The notes beneath the pieces were generated by a model. That model had not been told where the DNA came from and did not search any database. It saw nothing but the letters and a program-made list of their open reading frames with translations. From positions 3,534,001 through 3,598,000 of the forward strand of contig NZ_CP051180.1 in NCBI RefSeq assembly GCF_012295575.1: DNA of 64,000 nt, given 5' to 3'. The translations under genes and the position numbers were made by a program. Positions 1-9,837 of the stretch are shown here, one piece after another. The DNA comes from Ferrimonas lipolytica (GTDB taxonomy: Bacteria; Pseudomonadota; Gammaproteobacteria; Enterobacterales; Shewanellaceae). Every line of letters begins with the position of its first letter. Position 1 is the stretch's first letter.

Positions 1-726
1 TGAATCAAGCAATCCTCCAGGGTTGTTACGCAGATCCAGCACTAACCCCTTGAGCGGTAATTTACTTAGCGCAAAGGCGGAGCGACGCACCTCGATAGCG
101 GTACGTCTGTTGAAGCTGGAGATCCGCAAGTAACCCACCTGATCTGCAAGTACTAGACTGCGACTACTGCTGACCGTAATTGGCGATGGAGCTAACTCAA
201 ATTGCAGTGGTTGTAGATTGCTGTGGCGTTGCAGGGTCAATAGCAGTGAACGGTCGGCGGTACTGGCCTGTTTGATATAGCTGATCAACGGTTCCATGTC
301 GCTGGGATCAGCCACTAGCTCATCCACCCGCAACAGTATGTCACCGGGCAGTATTCCCGCGGCGGCGGCGGATGAACCCTCCAGTGGGGTGACAATCTCG
401 ACCTGATCGCCGCTGGTCGAAACCTCAATGCCGTAACCGTAGTAGTGGCCGCGATTACTGCTGCGTAGCATCTCCAATGATTGCTCGGTAAGGTAGGTCG
501 AATTTGGATCGAGCGTGCTCAACATGCCCTTAATAGCACCGTCAAGTAGCTTTCTCTTGTCTACCTCGTCGACGTAATAGCTGTCGATAAGCTGCTCAAC
601 TTGAGCCATAAGTTGTTGGGTAGATTCCGATGTCGGCGCTGTCAGTTCCGTCTGAATTGTCTGTTCAGCCCATGCGAACGAGGCTGATAACAGTATGCCG
701 GCCAGTAAGGTATTGAGTTTTTGCAT
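1..726 (-). CDS. S41 family C-terminal processing peptidase, CtpA-like (3' end outside window)
   Basis: Only the first 242 codons are in the window; the gene runs off the left edge. It starts with a signal peptide (basic N-terminus, hydrophobic core, cleavage near residue 20), so the product is exported. A helical N-terminal segment carries the motif YYVDEVD typical of this family, then a PDZ domain around residues 85-170 for binding substrate C-termini, then the beginning of the S41 protease core (GLVLDLRNNPGG). The catalytic Ser and Lys lie beyond the edge. These serine proteases trim periplasmic or membrane proteins at their C-terminus. It follows envC and gpmI on the same strand, the arrangement known from Shewanella. 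The family is secure; whether the protease is intact cannot be judged. Confidence 0.88.
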   Translation of the reverse strand, partial: MQKLNTLLAGILLSASFAWAEQTIQTELTAPTSESTQQLMAQVEQLIDSYYVDEVDKRKLLDGAIKGMLSTLDPNSTYLTEQSLEMLRSSNRGHYYGYGIEVSTSGDQVEIVTPLEGSSAAAAGILPGDILLRVDELVADPSDMEPLISYIKQASTADRSLLLTLQRHSNLQPLQFELAPSPITVSSSRSLVLADQVGYLRISSFNRRTAIEVRRSAFALSKLPLKGLVLDLRNNPGGLLDS

Positions 727-765
727 CACGGCTCCCCACTGAACTGTAGCGGGGGCTGTGATTAA

Positions 766-1899
766 TTAGCCTTTCTTTAAGAATGGCTTGGGATCGATAG
801 CGCGCCCGCGATGACGTATTTCGAAGTATAGACCTGGTTGGTCTAAGCCACCGGAATTGCCGCTTAATGCCAATACTTCACCGCCGCTGACGGGATCGCC
901 TACTTGTTTTAATAGCGCTTGGGCGTGGCCATAAAGGCTAAGGTATTCCTCGCCATGATCGACGACCACAACCAAACCAAAGCCACGGAGCCAGTCGGCA
1001 AAGATCACCTGACCGCTACTGATTGCTTTCACCTCTTTGCCGGATGAGGTCGTTAGTAGCCAACCATTCCATTTTAATTGGCCCTGACGGTGGCTACCAA
1101 AACGCTTACTTAACTTAGCCCTGATTGGCCATGGCAATGAACCATTGTTACTAAGGCCATTGTACGATTGGCTTTGGGCTAACAGTTGCAGAGCCTGTTC
1201 AATCGCCGCGGCAAGAACGTCGCGGTTTTCTTGCATGTTGACCAACTGTTGTTGCTGCTGATTAAGCTGTTTTTGTAGATCCTTTAGTACGGCTTCACGC
1301 TGCGCTAAATCTTTCTTTAATTGCTGCTGTTGCCGTTGCCGTTGTTCGTGCAGCGCCGCTTGTTTATCGCGAACCAGTTGTTGCTCTTGGGCGACCTCGG
1401 CCAGCTCAATTTCGGTGCTTTTAACCACCTCAATAGCATCTATTCGTGCGTCATTGAGGTATTGGTAATAGACCATCATCCGCTCTAGCTGCGCCGGGTC
1501 ATCGTTACCCAATAGGATAGCGGTACCATCATTATTGCCGCTCATCCAAGCACTGCGGATCTGCACTGCCAACTGCTGCTGTTGCGCTTGGCGCTGCTGT
1601 TCAAGCTCGGTTTGTTTTGCTTTCAGCTTACTCAGTTGGGCATCTGCCGCGGCCACTTTGCTGGCACTTTGGCGCAATGCTTTGGTGCTGTTACTAACGG
1701 CCTTTTCGGAATTTCGCAGCGCCTTTAACTGCTTATTTTTGTTTACTTGCCCTTGCGATAGCGCCGTCTGTTGACGCTGGATCTGCTCGGTAAGCTGTTG
1801 TAGCTGCTGCTCTTGCTTGGTGGCATCAGCGAACAGCGATGGGCTATACGCTAACCACAGAGCCGTCAGGGATACAGTAAAGGCGCGACGTACGGACAT
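766..1899 (-). CDS. envC: EnvC-type murein hydrolase activator (degenerate LytM/M23 protein)
   Basis: This is a 377-residue exported protein with a signal peptide, a long Gln-rich coiled coil (about residues 28-235) and a C-terminal LytM/M23 domain (about 265-375). The usual HxH metal ligand motif is replaced by LYFEIRHRG, so the domain is probably not a peptidase. In Escherichia coli EnvC such a domain activates the amidases AmiA and AmiB at the division septum. The coiled coil would bind FtsX in that model. Its start codon overlaps the gpmI stop by one base, so the two genes are probably translationally coupled. The length is slightly below E. coli EnvC (419 residues). The function is inferred from family and architecture. 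Confidence 0.88.
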   Translation of the reverse strand: MSVRRAFTVSLTALWLAYSPSLFADATKQEQQLQQLTEQIQRQQTALSQGQVNKNKQLKALRNSEKAVSNSTKALRQSASKVAAADAQLSKLKAKQTELEQQRQAQQQQLAVQIRSAWMSGNNDGTAILLGNDDPAQLERMMVYYQYLNDARIDAIEVVKSTEIELAEVAQEQQLVRDKQAALHEQRQRQQQQLKKDLAQREAVLKDLQKQLNQQQQQLVNMQENRDVLAAAIEQALQLLAQSQSYNGLSNNGSLPWPIRAKLSKRFGSHRQGQLKWNGWLLTTSSGKEVKAISSGQVIFADWLRGFGLVVVVDHGEEYLSLYGHAQALLKQVGDPVSGGEVLALSGNSGGLDQPGLYFEIRHRGRAIDPKPFLKKG

Positions 1900-3434
1900 C
1901 AGCTACTCAGTTTTAACAAGCTGCTGCCAGACATCTCTGTCGGTATTTCTTCGCCGATAAGTTCCAACATGGTTGGAGCTATATCAGAGAGAACACCATC
2001 GGCACGCACGGTTGCTTCGCGGCCAACGTAGATAAACGGTACCGGCTCGCTGGTGTGAGCGGTATGCGCTTGTCCAGTGTTGGCGTCTTTCATCTGCTCG
2101 GCATTGCCGTGATCGGCGGTAATGATGCACTCGCCACCATTGCGTTGCAGTGCGCTGATGACTTCACCAACACAGCTATCGACCGCTTCGCAGGCTTTAA
2201 CTGCAGCATCGAAGTCACCGGTATGGCCAACCATATCGCCGTTAGGATAGTTACAGATGATGACGTCGTATTCACCGCCATCGATGGCACCGATCAAACT
2301 GTGGGTGAGTTCGGCACTGCTCATCGCTGGTGCTAAATCGTAAGTAGCCACCTTTGGTGAATTGATCAGGATGCGTTGTTCTCCGGGGAATTCCGCTTCG
2401 ATGCCGCCGTTAAAAAAGAAGGTAACGTGGGCGTATTTTTCGGTTTCACTGATGCGCAGTTGTGTCCGGCCGGCCTTCGCCAACACTTCACCTAAGGTAT
2501 TGACCAATGAGTTTGGCGGAAAGGCACAGGTGGTATCGATGTCGGCAGCATATTGCGTCAGCATTACCATACTGGCTAATGCCGGTGTTTGCTGGCGGAC
2601 GAAACCATCAAAAGCAGGGTCGGTGAAGGTACGGGTGAGCTGTCGAGCGCGGTCCGCGCGGAAGTTCATAAAGATCAGGGCATCGCCATCTACGATAGGG
2701 GCATTTTCACCAATCACCGATGGCGCTACAAACTCATCGTTTTCATCGCGTTCATAAGCTGCGGCTAGTGCCTCGTAGGCAGTTTCATAACGAGCTTCAC
2801 TGTAAGCTTCTGTCAGCAGCCGGTAGGCTTTCTCGACACGATCCCAGCGCTGATCTCGATCCATGGCGTAGTAGCGGCCGATGATGGAGCCAAAACGACC
2901 TTTGCCTAGTTGAGTAAACAGCGTTTCTAGTTCATCGATATAAGCATCGGCGCTGCGCGGTGGCGTATCGCGACCATCTAAGAAACCATGCAGGATGACC
3001 TCTTTGGCGCCACGAGCAACGGCCATCTTGATCATCGCCTTGATGTGATCTTGATGACTGTGTACCCCACCTGGGGAGAGTAAGCCCATTACGTGCACGG
3101 TGCCGTTATTGGCAATGGCACCATCGACGGCCTTAACTAACGCTTGGTTGTGGTCGAAGTCACCATCGTTAATCGCCTTACCTATGCGGGTAAGCTCTTG
3201 GTAGACGATGCGGCCTGCGCCAATGTTGATATGGCCAACCTCAGAGTTACCCATCTGACCATCCGGTAGGCCCACATCCAATCCTGAGCCTGAGATCAGC
3301 CCAGCGGCGTTGTTTTGCCACAAGGCATCTAAATTTGGGGTGTTGGCAGTGGTGATCGCGTTATCGTCGGTTGGTGCGCGGTGGCCCCAGCCGTCGAGAA
3401 TCAGTAAAGCGAGCGTTTTCTTGGCGATGGTCAT
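1899..3434 (-). CDS. gpmI: 2,3-bisphosphoglycerate-independent phosphoglycerate mutase
   Basis: The 511-residue enzyme interconverts 3- and 2-phosphoglycerate in glycolysis, using two manganese ions and a phosphoserine intermediate. The alkaline-phosphatase-like core starts with LLILDGWGH, and the catalytic Ser64 sits in GNSEVGH. C-terminal metal ligands are seen in TADHGNAE and the nearby HTSEPVPF. The length matches the family (510-515). ATG at 3434 has an AAGGA ribosome site. It is the first gene of the gpmI-envC-ctpA run, so the upstream 239-base gap, shared with the divergent rhodanese gene, must hold its promoter. No cofactor-dependent GpmA is present in this window. Confidence 0.97.
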   Translation of the reverse strand: MTIAKKTLALLILDGWGHRAPTDDNAITTANTPNLDALWQNNAAGLISGSGLDVGLPDGQMGNSEVGHINIGAGRIVYQELTRIGKAINDGDFDHNQALVKAVDGAIANNGTVHVMGLLSPGGVHSHQDHIKAMIKMAVARGAKEVILHGFLDGRDTPPRSADAYIDELETLFTQLGKGRFGSIIGRYYAMDRDQRWDRVEKAYRLLTEAYSEARYETAYEALAAAYERDENDEFVAPSVIGENAPIVDGDALIFMNFRADRARQLTRTFTDPAFDGFVRQQTPALASMVMLTQYAADIDTTCAFPPNSLVNTLGEVLAKAGRTQLRISETEKYAHVTFFFNGGIEAEFPGEQRILINSPKVATYDLAPAMSSAELTHSLIGAIDGGEYDVIICNYPNGDMVGHTGDFDAAVKACEAVDSCVGEVISALQRNGGECIITADHGNAEQMKDANTGQAHTAHTSEPVPFIYVGREATVRADGVLSDIAPTMLELIGEEIPTEMSGSSLLKLSS

Positions 3435-3673
3435 TGTAAGTCCTTGGGCAACTTAGAAGTCTTAGGGGATACTTCGTTACAGGCACAAAACGTTAGTGTA
3501 TAACGAGCAAGCTCAATTGAACCAGTTCAACGCTAAGACATATTGGATGAGCTGGCCAAAAAAATGAGAATTAAGTCGCATGTGGTTGAGCATTTCATCA
3601 CACAGCGATTTTTCCTTTGAGTATACTAGCGACCTTAATTCGATTCAGTTAGACCGCAGAGATAGGCACTACG

Positions 3674-4108
3674 ATGCAAGAATATACCGATTTTATAGCT
3701 AACAATGCTCTGATGAGCGCCATTTGGTTAGCGTTGTTTGTGATGGTGATAGTCTCTTTCGTACAAGGGAAATTGAACAACGTTGTTACTGTTAATCACG
3801 CTAAGGCGACAGCACTGATTAACCGTGAAGATGCCAAGATTGTTGACGTTCGTTCGAAAGATGAGTTCAAAAAAGGGCACATCGTTAATGCCATTCACCA
3901 CGAGCTGGCGCAAATCAAAAATAATCAACTTGGCAAGGTTGAAAACCTTAAGAACACCCCCATCATTGTTGTATGTAACGCTGGGATCAGCTCAAGCCAA
4001 GCAGCAAAAATGCTGGTGCAAGCTGGTTTTGAGAAGGTGTACAACCTGCAGGGCGGCATGACCGAATGGAATAATGCCAATTTGCCAACCGTAACCTCAA
4101 AACGGTAA
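3674..4108 (+). CDS. Membrane-anchored rhodanese-like protein (YibN type)
   Basis: This 144-residue protein has one N-terminal transmembrane segment (about 14-31) and a rhodanese domain (about 40-135) that would face the cytoplasm. The active-site loop reads VVCNAGISSS, with the sulfur-carrying Cys present, so it could bind persulfide. E. coli YibN has the same build and lies before grxC-secB-gpsA. Here secB follows after 136 bases with no grxC between. Its substrate is not known. A TATACT element at 3622-3627 may be the promoter -10, but no good -35 was seen. Confidence 0.85.
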   Translation: MQEYTDFIANNALMSAIWLALFVMVIVSFVQGKLNNVVTVNHAKATALINREDAKIVDVRSKDEFKKGHIVNAIHHELAQIKNNQLGKVENLKNTPIIVVCNAGISSSQAAKMLVQAGFEKVYNLQGGMTEWNNANLPTVTSKR

Positions 4109-4244
4109 TTCCAGTTTTATTTTTGTTTCGGTTTCGAGGTAGGGTAAATGCCTTGAAACTAGAGTCACCGCGGTTTTGGTCATTACGGACTAGATCGGCG
4201 ATGGACTGCCCGATAAAACGACAACTATAGTAAAGGTTAAGACA

Positions 4245-4721
4245 ATGTCTGAAGCAGCAAACAACGAACAAGCAGCACCAGTATTCCAAATCCAACGCGT
4301 TTACACCAAAGACGTGTCTTTCGAAACGCCTAACTCGCCAGCGATCTTCCAGAAAGAGTGGAAGCCAGAAGTTAAATTGGATCTGGATACTCGTAGCAAC
4401 AAGTTGGCTGACGATACTTACGAAGTGATTATCTCTATCACCGTAACCGTTAAGGTTGAAGAAGAAACTGCGTTCCTGGCAGAAGTTCAGCAGGCTGGTA
4501 TCTTTACTGTATCTAACTTGCCAGAGCAGCAACTTGCACACGCTCTGGGCGCTGGTTGCCCGAACATCTTGTTCCCGTACGCTCGCGAAGCAGTAGCTAG
4601 CCTGGTTAACCGTGGTACTTTCCCACCACTGAACCTGGCTCCAGTTAACTTCGACGCGCTGTTTGCTCAGTACATGCAAAAGCGTCAAGAAGAAGCTGCA
4701 GCAGAACAAGCTGACGCTTAA
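4245..4721 (+). CDS. secB: Protein-export chaperone SecB
   Basis: SecB is a cytoplasmic tetrameric chaperone that keeps preproteins unfolded and hands them to SecA at the SecYEG channel. The 158-residue product has the conserved N-terminal [14 protein letters not shown] and the C-terminal [13 protein letters not shown] motifs, and the usual acidic, Ala-rich tail. The length is close to E. coli SecB (155). It starts at ATG 4245 and is followed after 17 bases by gpsA, as in E. coli. Codon use is biased towards frequent codons, which fits a well-expressed gene. Confidence 0.97.
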   Translation: MSEAANNEQAAPVFQIQRVYTKDVSFETPNSPAIFQKEWKPEVKLDLDTRSNKLADDTYEVIISITVTVKVEEETAFLAEVQQAGIFTVSNLPEQQLAHALGAGCPNILFPYAREAVASLVNRGTFPPLNLAPVNFDALFAQYMQKRQEEAAAEQADA

Positions 4722-4738
4722 TCAACCGGAGTTTTCCG

Positions 4739-5743
4739 TTGACTGAAAAAACCGAAATTACGGTATTAGGGGCGGGGTCTTATGGCACCGCTCTTGCTAT
4801 TTCTCTTGCCCGTAATGGTCACCGCACTATGTTGTGGGGCCATGAAATGGATCATATGCAGAGATTGGCAGCCGATCGCAGCAATGAAGAGTTTCTGCCT
4901 GGCGCTCCTTTTCCTGAACCACTGGTGATTGAATCGGATCTGGCAGCGGCATTAGCGGCTGCTAAGAATGTCTTAGTGGTAGTACCAAGCCACGTATTTG
5001 GTGAGGTGCTTCGCCGTGCCAAGCCATTGATGCGGGCGGACACCCGCTTGGTGTGGGCAACCAAAGGCCTTGAACCGAAAACCGGTCGCCTGCTGCAAGA
5101 GGTTGCGCGTGAGGTATTGGGAGATGAGGTACCGTTAGCGGTACTTTCAGGACCTACCTTCGCTAAAGAGATGGCGGTTGGTATGCCTACTGCTATCTCG
5201 CTCGCTGCAACGGAACAGAGTTTTGCTGAAGACATTGCTGGCTTACTGCATAACCCAAGTTGGATGCGGGTTTACATCAACCCAGACTTTGTCAGCATGC
5301 AATTGGGTGGTGCGGTTAAAAACGTGATTGCAATTGCCGCTGGTATGTCCGACGGCATCGGTTTTGGTGCTAATGCGCGCACCGCCTTGATCACCCGTGG
5401 TCTGCAAGAGATGTGTCGCTTAGGCTGCTCGTTAGGTGCCGATAAAGAGACCTTTATGGGCATGGCTGGTTTGGGTGATCTGGTACTAACCTGTACCGAT
5501 AATCAATCCCGTAACCGTCGCTTTGGTATGGCCTTAGGGCAGGGCAAAGCGATTGAGCAAGCGATGACCGATATTGGCCAAGTGGTTGAGGGGTATCGCA
5601 ATGCAGAAGAGGTTTACGAGTTAGCCAAACGTCAGGGGGTCGAAATGCCGATCTCCGAGCAGCTTTACCATGTGCTTTATCAACACAAGCCGGTAAAAGA
5701 AGCTGCGATGGCATTGCTTGGCCGCGACATGAAACAAGAGTAA
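4739..5743 (+). CDS. gpsA: Glycerol-3-phosphate dehydrogenase [NAD(P)+]
   Basis: GpsA reduces dihydroxyacetone phosphate to sn-glycerol 3-phosphate, the backbone for phospholipid synthesis, in the cytoplasm. The 334-residue product has the nucleotide-binding GAGSYGTAL near the N-terminus, the VWATKGLEP segment, the catalytic-Lys region [13 protein letters not shown], and the signature GLGDLVLTC. The start appears to be TTG at 4739, preceded by a CCGGAG ribosome site; no ATG lies near the right place. It is the last gene of the rhodanese-secB-gpsA run and is followed by a hairpin terminator. Confidence 0.97.
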   Translation: MTEKTEITVLGAGSYGTALAISLARNGHRTMLWGHEMDHMQRLAADRSNEEFLPGAPFPEPLVIESDLAAALAAAKNVLVVVPSHVFGEVLRRAKPLMRADTRLVWATKGLEPKTGRLLQEVAREVLGDEVPLAVLSGPTFAKEMAVGMPTAISLAATEQSFAEDIAGLLHNPSWMRVYINPDFVSMQLGGAVKNVIAIAAGMSDGIGFGANARTALITRGLQEMCRLGCSLGADKETFMGMAGLGDLVLTCTDNQSRNRRFGMALGQGKAIEQAMTDIGQVVEGYRNAEEVYELAKRQGVEMPISEQLYHVLYQHKPVKEAAMALLGRDMKQE

Positions 5744-5778
5744 ACTGCGCCGCAGTAACTCGGTTTGATGGAATATGA

Positions 5779-5806
5779 GGAGTGCTTCGGCGCTCCTTTG
5801 TTGTTT
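5779..5806 (+). terminator. Rho-independent terminator after gpsA
   Basis: A stem GGAGTGC / GCGCTCC closed by a UUCG loop, at 5779-5796, is followed by a T-rich run. It lies 36 bases after the gpsA stop. Confidence 0.8.
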
Positions 5807-5853
5807 CTGAATAATGGCGTTGGCATCGAGAGTAGAACAGAGGTTTTGAGTTA

Positions 5854-7035
5854 ATGAAGTGCGATGTAGTGGTAATTGGCGCTGGCGCGGCCGGATTGAT
5901 GGCGGCAGCAACCGCAGCGAAACGTGGCCGCAGTGTAGTGGTGCTTGATCACGCCAAACAGGCGGGTAAGAAGATCCTCATCAGTGGCGGCGGCCGTTGT
6001 AACTTTACCAATATGGAAGTGCTTCCAAGCAACTTCCTCTGCACAAATCCTCACTTTGTAAAGTCGGCCTTAGCGCAGTACAGCAACTGGGATTTTATCT
6101 CGATGGTGTGTGAGCACGGCATCAGCTACCACGAGCGGGATCATGGCCAGCTGTTCTGCGACGACTCCGCAAAAGATATCGTTAAGATGCTGCTAGCGGA
6201 ATGCGATAAAGGCCAAGCCAGCATTCGCTTGCGTACCAATATTAATGATGTGGTCAACACCGAGTTTGGTTTTCGCGTGCAAACCAGCAATGGTTTGTTT
6301 GAGTGTCAGTCGTTGATTGTTGCCAGCGGGGGGTTGTCGATGCCAAAGCTGGGAGCAACTCCATACGGCTATCAATTAGCGCAGCAATTTGGCTTAACCG
6401 TGATGCCAACCCGAGCGGGTTTAGTACCGCTAACATTGCAGCCGGAAGATAAGCAGCACTTTGAGCCACTGTCCGGTATATCACTGACCACCACCGTGAG
6501 CGCGAACCAAGGCCCAAGCTTTACTGAGCAACTGCTGTTTACCCACCGTGGTATCTCTGGCCCTTCAGTGCTGCAAGCCTCCAACTATCGTGGTGTGGGT
6601 GAGCCTGTTACCGTTGATCTATTGCCGAGCGACGACGTTAGCGACAAACTTACTCAAGCCAGAGAGAAACATCCGAAACGGTTGTTACAAACGGTACTGA
6701 GCGAATGGTTACCCGGACGACTAGCTGAAGCCTTGATGGCTAAGCAACAGTGGCCGAACGAGCAGCTGTGCCAGCTCAACAAGATGCAGCTGGATAACAT
6801 CGCTTCAACGCTTAATGGATGGCAATTGAAGCCAGCAGGTGACGAAGGTTATCGTACCGCCGAGGTCACCCTAGGAGGGGTCGACACTGATCAGATCTCG
6901 TCCAAAACAATGGAGTGTAAAACCGTTAATGGCCTGTACTTTGCTGGCGAGGTGATGGACGTTACCGGTTGGCTTGGGGGCTACAATTTCCAGTGGGCTT
7001 GGGCATCTGGCTATGTAGCAGGAAGCAACGCGTAA
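5854..7035 (+). CDS. HI0933/YhiN-family FAD-dependent oxidoreductase
   Basis: This 393-residue flavoprotein has an N-terminal FAD-binding Rossmann motif GAGAAGLMAA (about 8-17), the family motif KILISGGGRCNFTN (about 39-52) and the C-terminal FAD segment FAGEVMDVTGWLGGYNFQWA. The YhiN/HI0933 (BaiN-like) family is widespread in bacteria but its physiological substrate is unsettled; some members saturate steroid or similar double bonds. There is no signal peptide, so it is cytoplasmic. It is followed 21 bases later by the MltC-like gene, which may be co-transcribed. The family call is secure and the function is not known. Confidence 0.9.
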   Translation: MKCDVVVIGAGAAGLMAAATAAKRGRSVVVLDHAKQAGKKILISGGGRCNFTNMEVLPSNFLCTNPHFVKSALAQYSNWDFISMVCEHGISYHERDHGQLFCDDSAKDIVKMLLAECDKGQASIRLRTNINDVVNTEFGFRVQTSNGLFECQSLIVASGGLSMPKLGATPYGYQLAQQFGLTVMPTRAGLVPLTLQPEDKQHFEPLSGISLTTTVSANQGPSFTEQLLFTHRGISGPSVLQASNYRGVGEPVTVDLLPSDDVSDKLTQAREKHPKRLLQTVLSEWLPGRLAEALMAKQQWPNEQLCQLNKMQLDNIASTLNGWQLKPAGDEGYRTAEVTLGGVDTDQISSKTMECKTVNGLYFAGEVMDVTGWLGGYNFQWAWASGYVAGSNA

Positions 7036-7056
7036 ATAAGCGTTATCGGCTTAACC

Positions 7057-8100
7057 ATGAAGGTGTTGCAGGCGCAATTAACGATAATGTTGCTGTGGGC
7101 GTTAAGCCCAACAACTTTAGCTACTGAGTTTACGCATTACGAAGACGACGTAGCGACACTGCTGCAAGAGTATCGGCGCGATCAATATAGCGGCTTCCAG
7201 TTTGACCGCGGGGTTGAGCCGAGCTTACTGCAGATGCACGACGAACAGGGCGGACAAGTTAAGGCCGACTTCGCTCGTGGTGAAATCAACATCGATGCGG
7301 TTTCTCAAGCCGCCCTGCAGCAATCGATAGTGCGGCTGCTGTTAACCCAATTTGATCCGAACGAAATCGATATCCAAACCGCTAATGATTTTGGTTTGGT
7401 TAATAGCAGCAAAAAGCCATTTTTTTATAATCAGATCCTCGATACCGATGGCAAGCCGATAGAGTTTGAATGGCGTGCCCAACGCTATGCGAAGCATCTG
7501 TTGCAGCGCAGTCGCTACGAGAATGGACGCTATTGGGTGACTATCCCCATGAGTGCCAATCATACTCAGATCGCCGGTGGCAAGTACGTTGCTTTTGCTC
7601 AGAGTGCCAGCGTTCGGCATCAGGTGCCGGTATCATTAGTGATGGCGATTATGGAGACCGAAAGCTCCTTTAATCCAATGGCACGTTCTCGCTCTAATGC
7701 TCTTGGTTTGATGCAAGTTAAAGCCAATACCGCTGGGCGAGACTACTTCGCTTTGATTAAGGGTTATCAACACACACCATCTGCAGCTTATCTCTATCAA
7801 CCCGAAAGTAATATCGACTTGGGAGCTGGTTATCTGCGGATCTTGCAGCAGCGTTATCTTAAGGGGATCGATGATCCGCTCAAGCTCGAATATGCGGTGA
7901 TAGCGAGTTACAACGGTGGCAGTGGCAACCTTTGGAAGAGCCTGAACCCACAAGGCAATAAACGCAACGCCATTGCTCGTATCAATCGGATGTCGAGCAC
8001 CGACTTCTATTGGTTTTTAACCAATCGCCACAACCGCAAAGAGACTCAAAACTACGTTAAAAAGGTGACAGCCAAACAGCGTAAATACCTTCAGCTTTGA
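7057..8100 (+). CDS. MltC-like lytic murein transglycosylase
   Basis: The 347-residue protein has a DUF3393-type N-terminal domain (about 25-180), as in MltC, and a C-terminal SLT domain with ME-TESSFNP (catalytic Glu202), GLMQV and AYNGG. Lytic transglycosylases cleave the MurNAc-GlcNAc bond of peptidoglycan and form 1,6-anhydromuramic acid. E. coli MltC is an outer-membrane lipoprotein. Here the signal peptide (about 1-22) contains no Cys and so no lipobox, and the enzyme should be soluble in the periplasm. It lies 21 bases after the flavoprotein gene. Confidence 0.88.
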   Translation: MKVLQAQLTIMLLWALSPTTLATEFTHYEDDVATLLQEYRRDQYSGFQFDRGVEPSLLQMHDEQGGQVKADFARGEINIDAVSQAALQQSIVRLLLTQFDPNEIDIQTANDFGLVNSSKKPFFYNQILDTDGKPIEFEWRAQRYAKHLLQRSRYENGRYWVTIPMSANHTQIAGGKYVAFAQSASVRHQVPVSLVMAIMETESSFNPMARSRSNALGLMQVKANTAGRDYFALIKGYQHTPSAAYLYQPESNIDLGAGYLRILQQRYLKGIDDPLKLEYAVIASYNGGSGNLWKSLNPQGNKRNAIARINRMSSTDFYWFLTNRHNRKETQNYVKKVTAKQRKYLQL

Positions 8101-8138
8101 ATCATTAGCAACATCAACTTTACTGATAATGTGATCAG

Positions 8139-9044
8139 TTAGCTGTTCTCTTGCAGCTCTTTCGCTAGACGTCGAGCCTGCAGGGTGATGCACTCTCGTA
8201 GCGGATTTACTTGCGAATCACGCCGCCAGATAAAGGTTAGTGGCCGTTTCATATTGAGCTCGGGTACGTTCAGCTCGATAAGCTCACCGCTTTTAACGCA
8301 GTCGCGAATATCAAAGTAGGGCAGGCAGGACAGGTATAACCCCTCTGCTACCAGCTTCTTTAACACCCGCACCTGTTCATACTCGCGCCATACATCAAGA
8401 TCCTCGATGTGACCATGCAGCGCGCTTTCAAAACTGGAGCGAATCCCTGATCCGCGTTCGCGAAGCACCCACTGAGCTCGCTCTAATTGAGCGTAACTTA
8501 CCTGCTTAAAGCGCGCATAGGGGTGATTGCTGCTGGCGACAATAGCGAGGTGGTCGTAGCACCAGATCTCTTGCTGGATCTGGTTATCGTCGCAACGTCC
8601 CTCAATGATGCCAAAATCGTATTGGAAAGAACGTACTCCCTCGATCACCTGATCGGTGTTCTGAACGCCCATGTTGATTTTGAGTGCTGGAAAGTCACGG
8701 TCGAGATCGCGGATTACCTCGGGGAATAGATGCTCGGCAGCGGTTTGACTAACGCCCACATTGATTTCGCCACTGATGATCTCCTGCTGCGCAAAGCCTG
8801 ACTCTATCTGGCCTATATCCAACAATATTTTTCGGGCTTTAGGGCGGAGCCAATTGCCCCAAGCGGTTAGTGCCATGCGTTTATTTTGGCGCTCAAACAA
8901 CGGGTGTCCCAACATCCTCTCTAGCTGAGCCAGTGCCATACTGGCGGCTGACTGGCTCTGAGCTAGCTCTTCAGCTGCGAGGCTGACGCTACCGGTACGA
9001 GCGACCGCTTCGAAGATGGACAGTTGTTTAAGCGAGAACCGCAT
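8139..9044 (-). CDS. LysR-family regulator, paralogue 1, divergent from the CBS gene
   Basis: The 301-residue LysR regulator has a winged helix (about 3-62) with FEAVARTGSVSLAAEELAQS as recognition region, followed by a periplasmic-binding-like effector domain (about 90-295). It is strongly similar over its whole length to the regulator at 9868-10782, so the two arose by duplication. The start ATG has a GGAGG ribosome site. It is transcribed away from the CBS protein gene across a 221-base gap that holds the operator-like motif at 9090-9121. The effector is unknown. A role in controlling the CBS/FocA genes is inferred from position. Confidence 0.9.
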   Translation of the reverse strand: MRFSLKQLSIFEAVARTGSVSLAAEELAQSQSAASMALAQLERMLGHPLFERQNKRMALTAWGNWLRPKARKILLDIGQIESGFAQQEIISGEINVGVSQTAAEHLFPEVIRDLDRDFPALKINMGVQNTDQVIEGVRSFQYDFGIIEGRCDDNQIQQEIWCYDHLAIVASSNHPYARFKQVSYAQLERAQWVLRERGSGIRSSFESALHGHIEDLDVWREYEQVRVLKKLVAEGLYLSCLPYFDIRDCVKSGELIELNVPELNMKRPLTFIWRRDSQVNPLRECITLQARRLAKELQENS

Positions 9045-9089
9045 GGTTCCTCCGGGGATAAAAAAGCTGCTGAACCTTCATCATATAAC

Positions 9090-9121
9090 TTGATGATGAT
9101 GTTCAACATAATCAATTTCAT
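9090..9121. promoter_or_regulatory. Candidate LysR operator, copy 1
   Basis: TTGAT, 16 bases, then ATCAATTTCAT. The half sites TTGAT/ATCAA form an inverted repeat. The same motif with the same 16-base spacing stands at 10843-10874, between the paralogous LysR gene and focA-CBS. Inside it, TTGA-N9-TCAA (9090-9106) is a further dyad. Conservation between two otherwise diverged intergenic regions is the main support. Confidence 0.6.
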
Positions 9122-9265
9122 TTATGTGAAGGCGAAATATACCGTAGAGCCAAGTTGAGGAGGGCGACGAGAGTCATTTAGTGATAAACGCCGGTTACTT
9201 CTCTTGAATTGATTTGTTGAGGTGCGAACACCTCACCGCAACCTAGGCTCGTTAAGGGGTACGTT

Positions 9266-9808
9266 ATGGTATTAGATGACCATTTGATTATTGATGTAAT
9301 GGAGCGTAACCCGCTAACTTTACTTGCAGATATGTCTGTTGCTGAAGCATTAGCACAGTTTGAACAAGCTAATGTGCAGGGCGCGCCAGTTGTTGATGCC
9401 GACAAGCGTTTGCTCGGTTTCTTCTCGGTGCACGATCTGCTGGTAAATCTATGGCGCCTTGATTACGCCAAGCAGCAACAAGCGGTGAGCGTAGCTTCTT
9501 TGATGACGACTGAAGTGCACACCGTTCGTGGGAGCGATAGCGTGCTGCAACTGGCAGAGTACATGAGCATCGATCACGATCAGCTATATCCAGTTAATAG
9601 CAGCGGCATGATGCTGAATATGTCTGACGCTGATTTAGAGCAGCGCATCCGCAACATGAAGGTCTCACGACCTAAGCAGTACCCAGTTGTGGCAGATGGC
9701 ATCGTTATTGGTTTGGTTAACCGTGGTCACATCGCTAACCTAATGCAGGGCCTGTGTTACCGTGGCAGCGCTGAGCAAGAAGCAACAGATGCCAACCAAG
9801 TGGCGTAA
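9266..9808 (+). CDS. Stand-alone paired CBS-domain protein
   Basis: The 180-residue cytoplasmic protein consists of two CBS motifs. CBS 1 is about residues 8-65 (IIDVMERNPLTL ... FFSVHDLLVNLW) and CBS 2 about 78-160 (LMTTEVHTV ... IVIGLVNRGHIANLM). CBS pairs usually bind adenine nucleotides such as AMP, ATP or SAM and gate a partner. The whole protein aligns with the C-terminal 165 residues of the FocA fusion at 10962-12398, sharing for example STEV/TTEV, QLYPVN and YPVV. It has no effector domain of its own, so it may act in trans on a transporter, or may be the relic of a fusion. It ends in a bidirectional terminator. Confidence 0.88.
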   Translation: MVLDDHLIIDVMERNPLTLLADMSVAEALAQFEQANVQGAPVVDADKRLLGFFSVHDLLVNLWRLDYAKQQQAVSVASLMTTEVHTVRGSDSVLQLAEYMSIDHDQLYPVNSSGMMLNMSDADLEQRIRNMKVSRPKQYPVVADGIVIGLVNRGHIANLMQGLCYRGSAEQEATDANQVA

Positions 9809-9837
9809 TACATAGAGTTGTATTGCTTGATAAAAAG

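Noticed and set aside
3987-4709. Minus-strand ORF of 240 codons
   Set aside because: It is the reverse frame of the rhodanese and secB genes, which are certain; composition is unlike a real protein.
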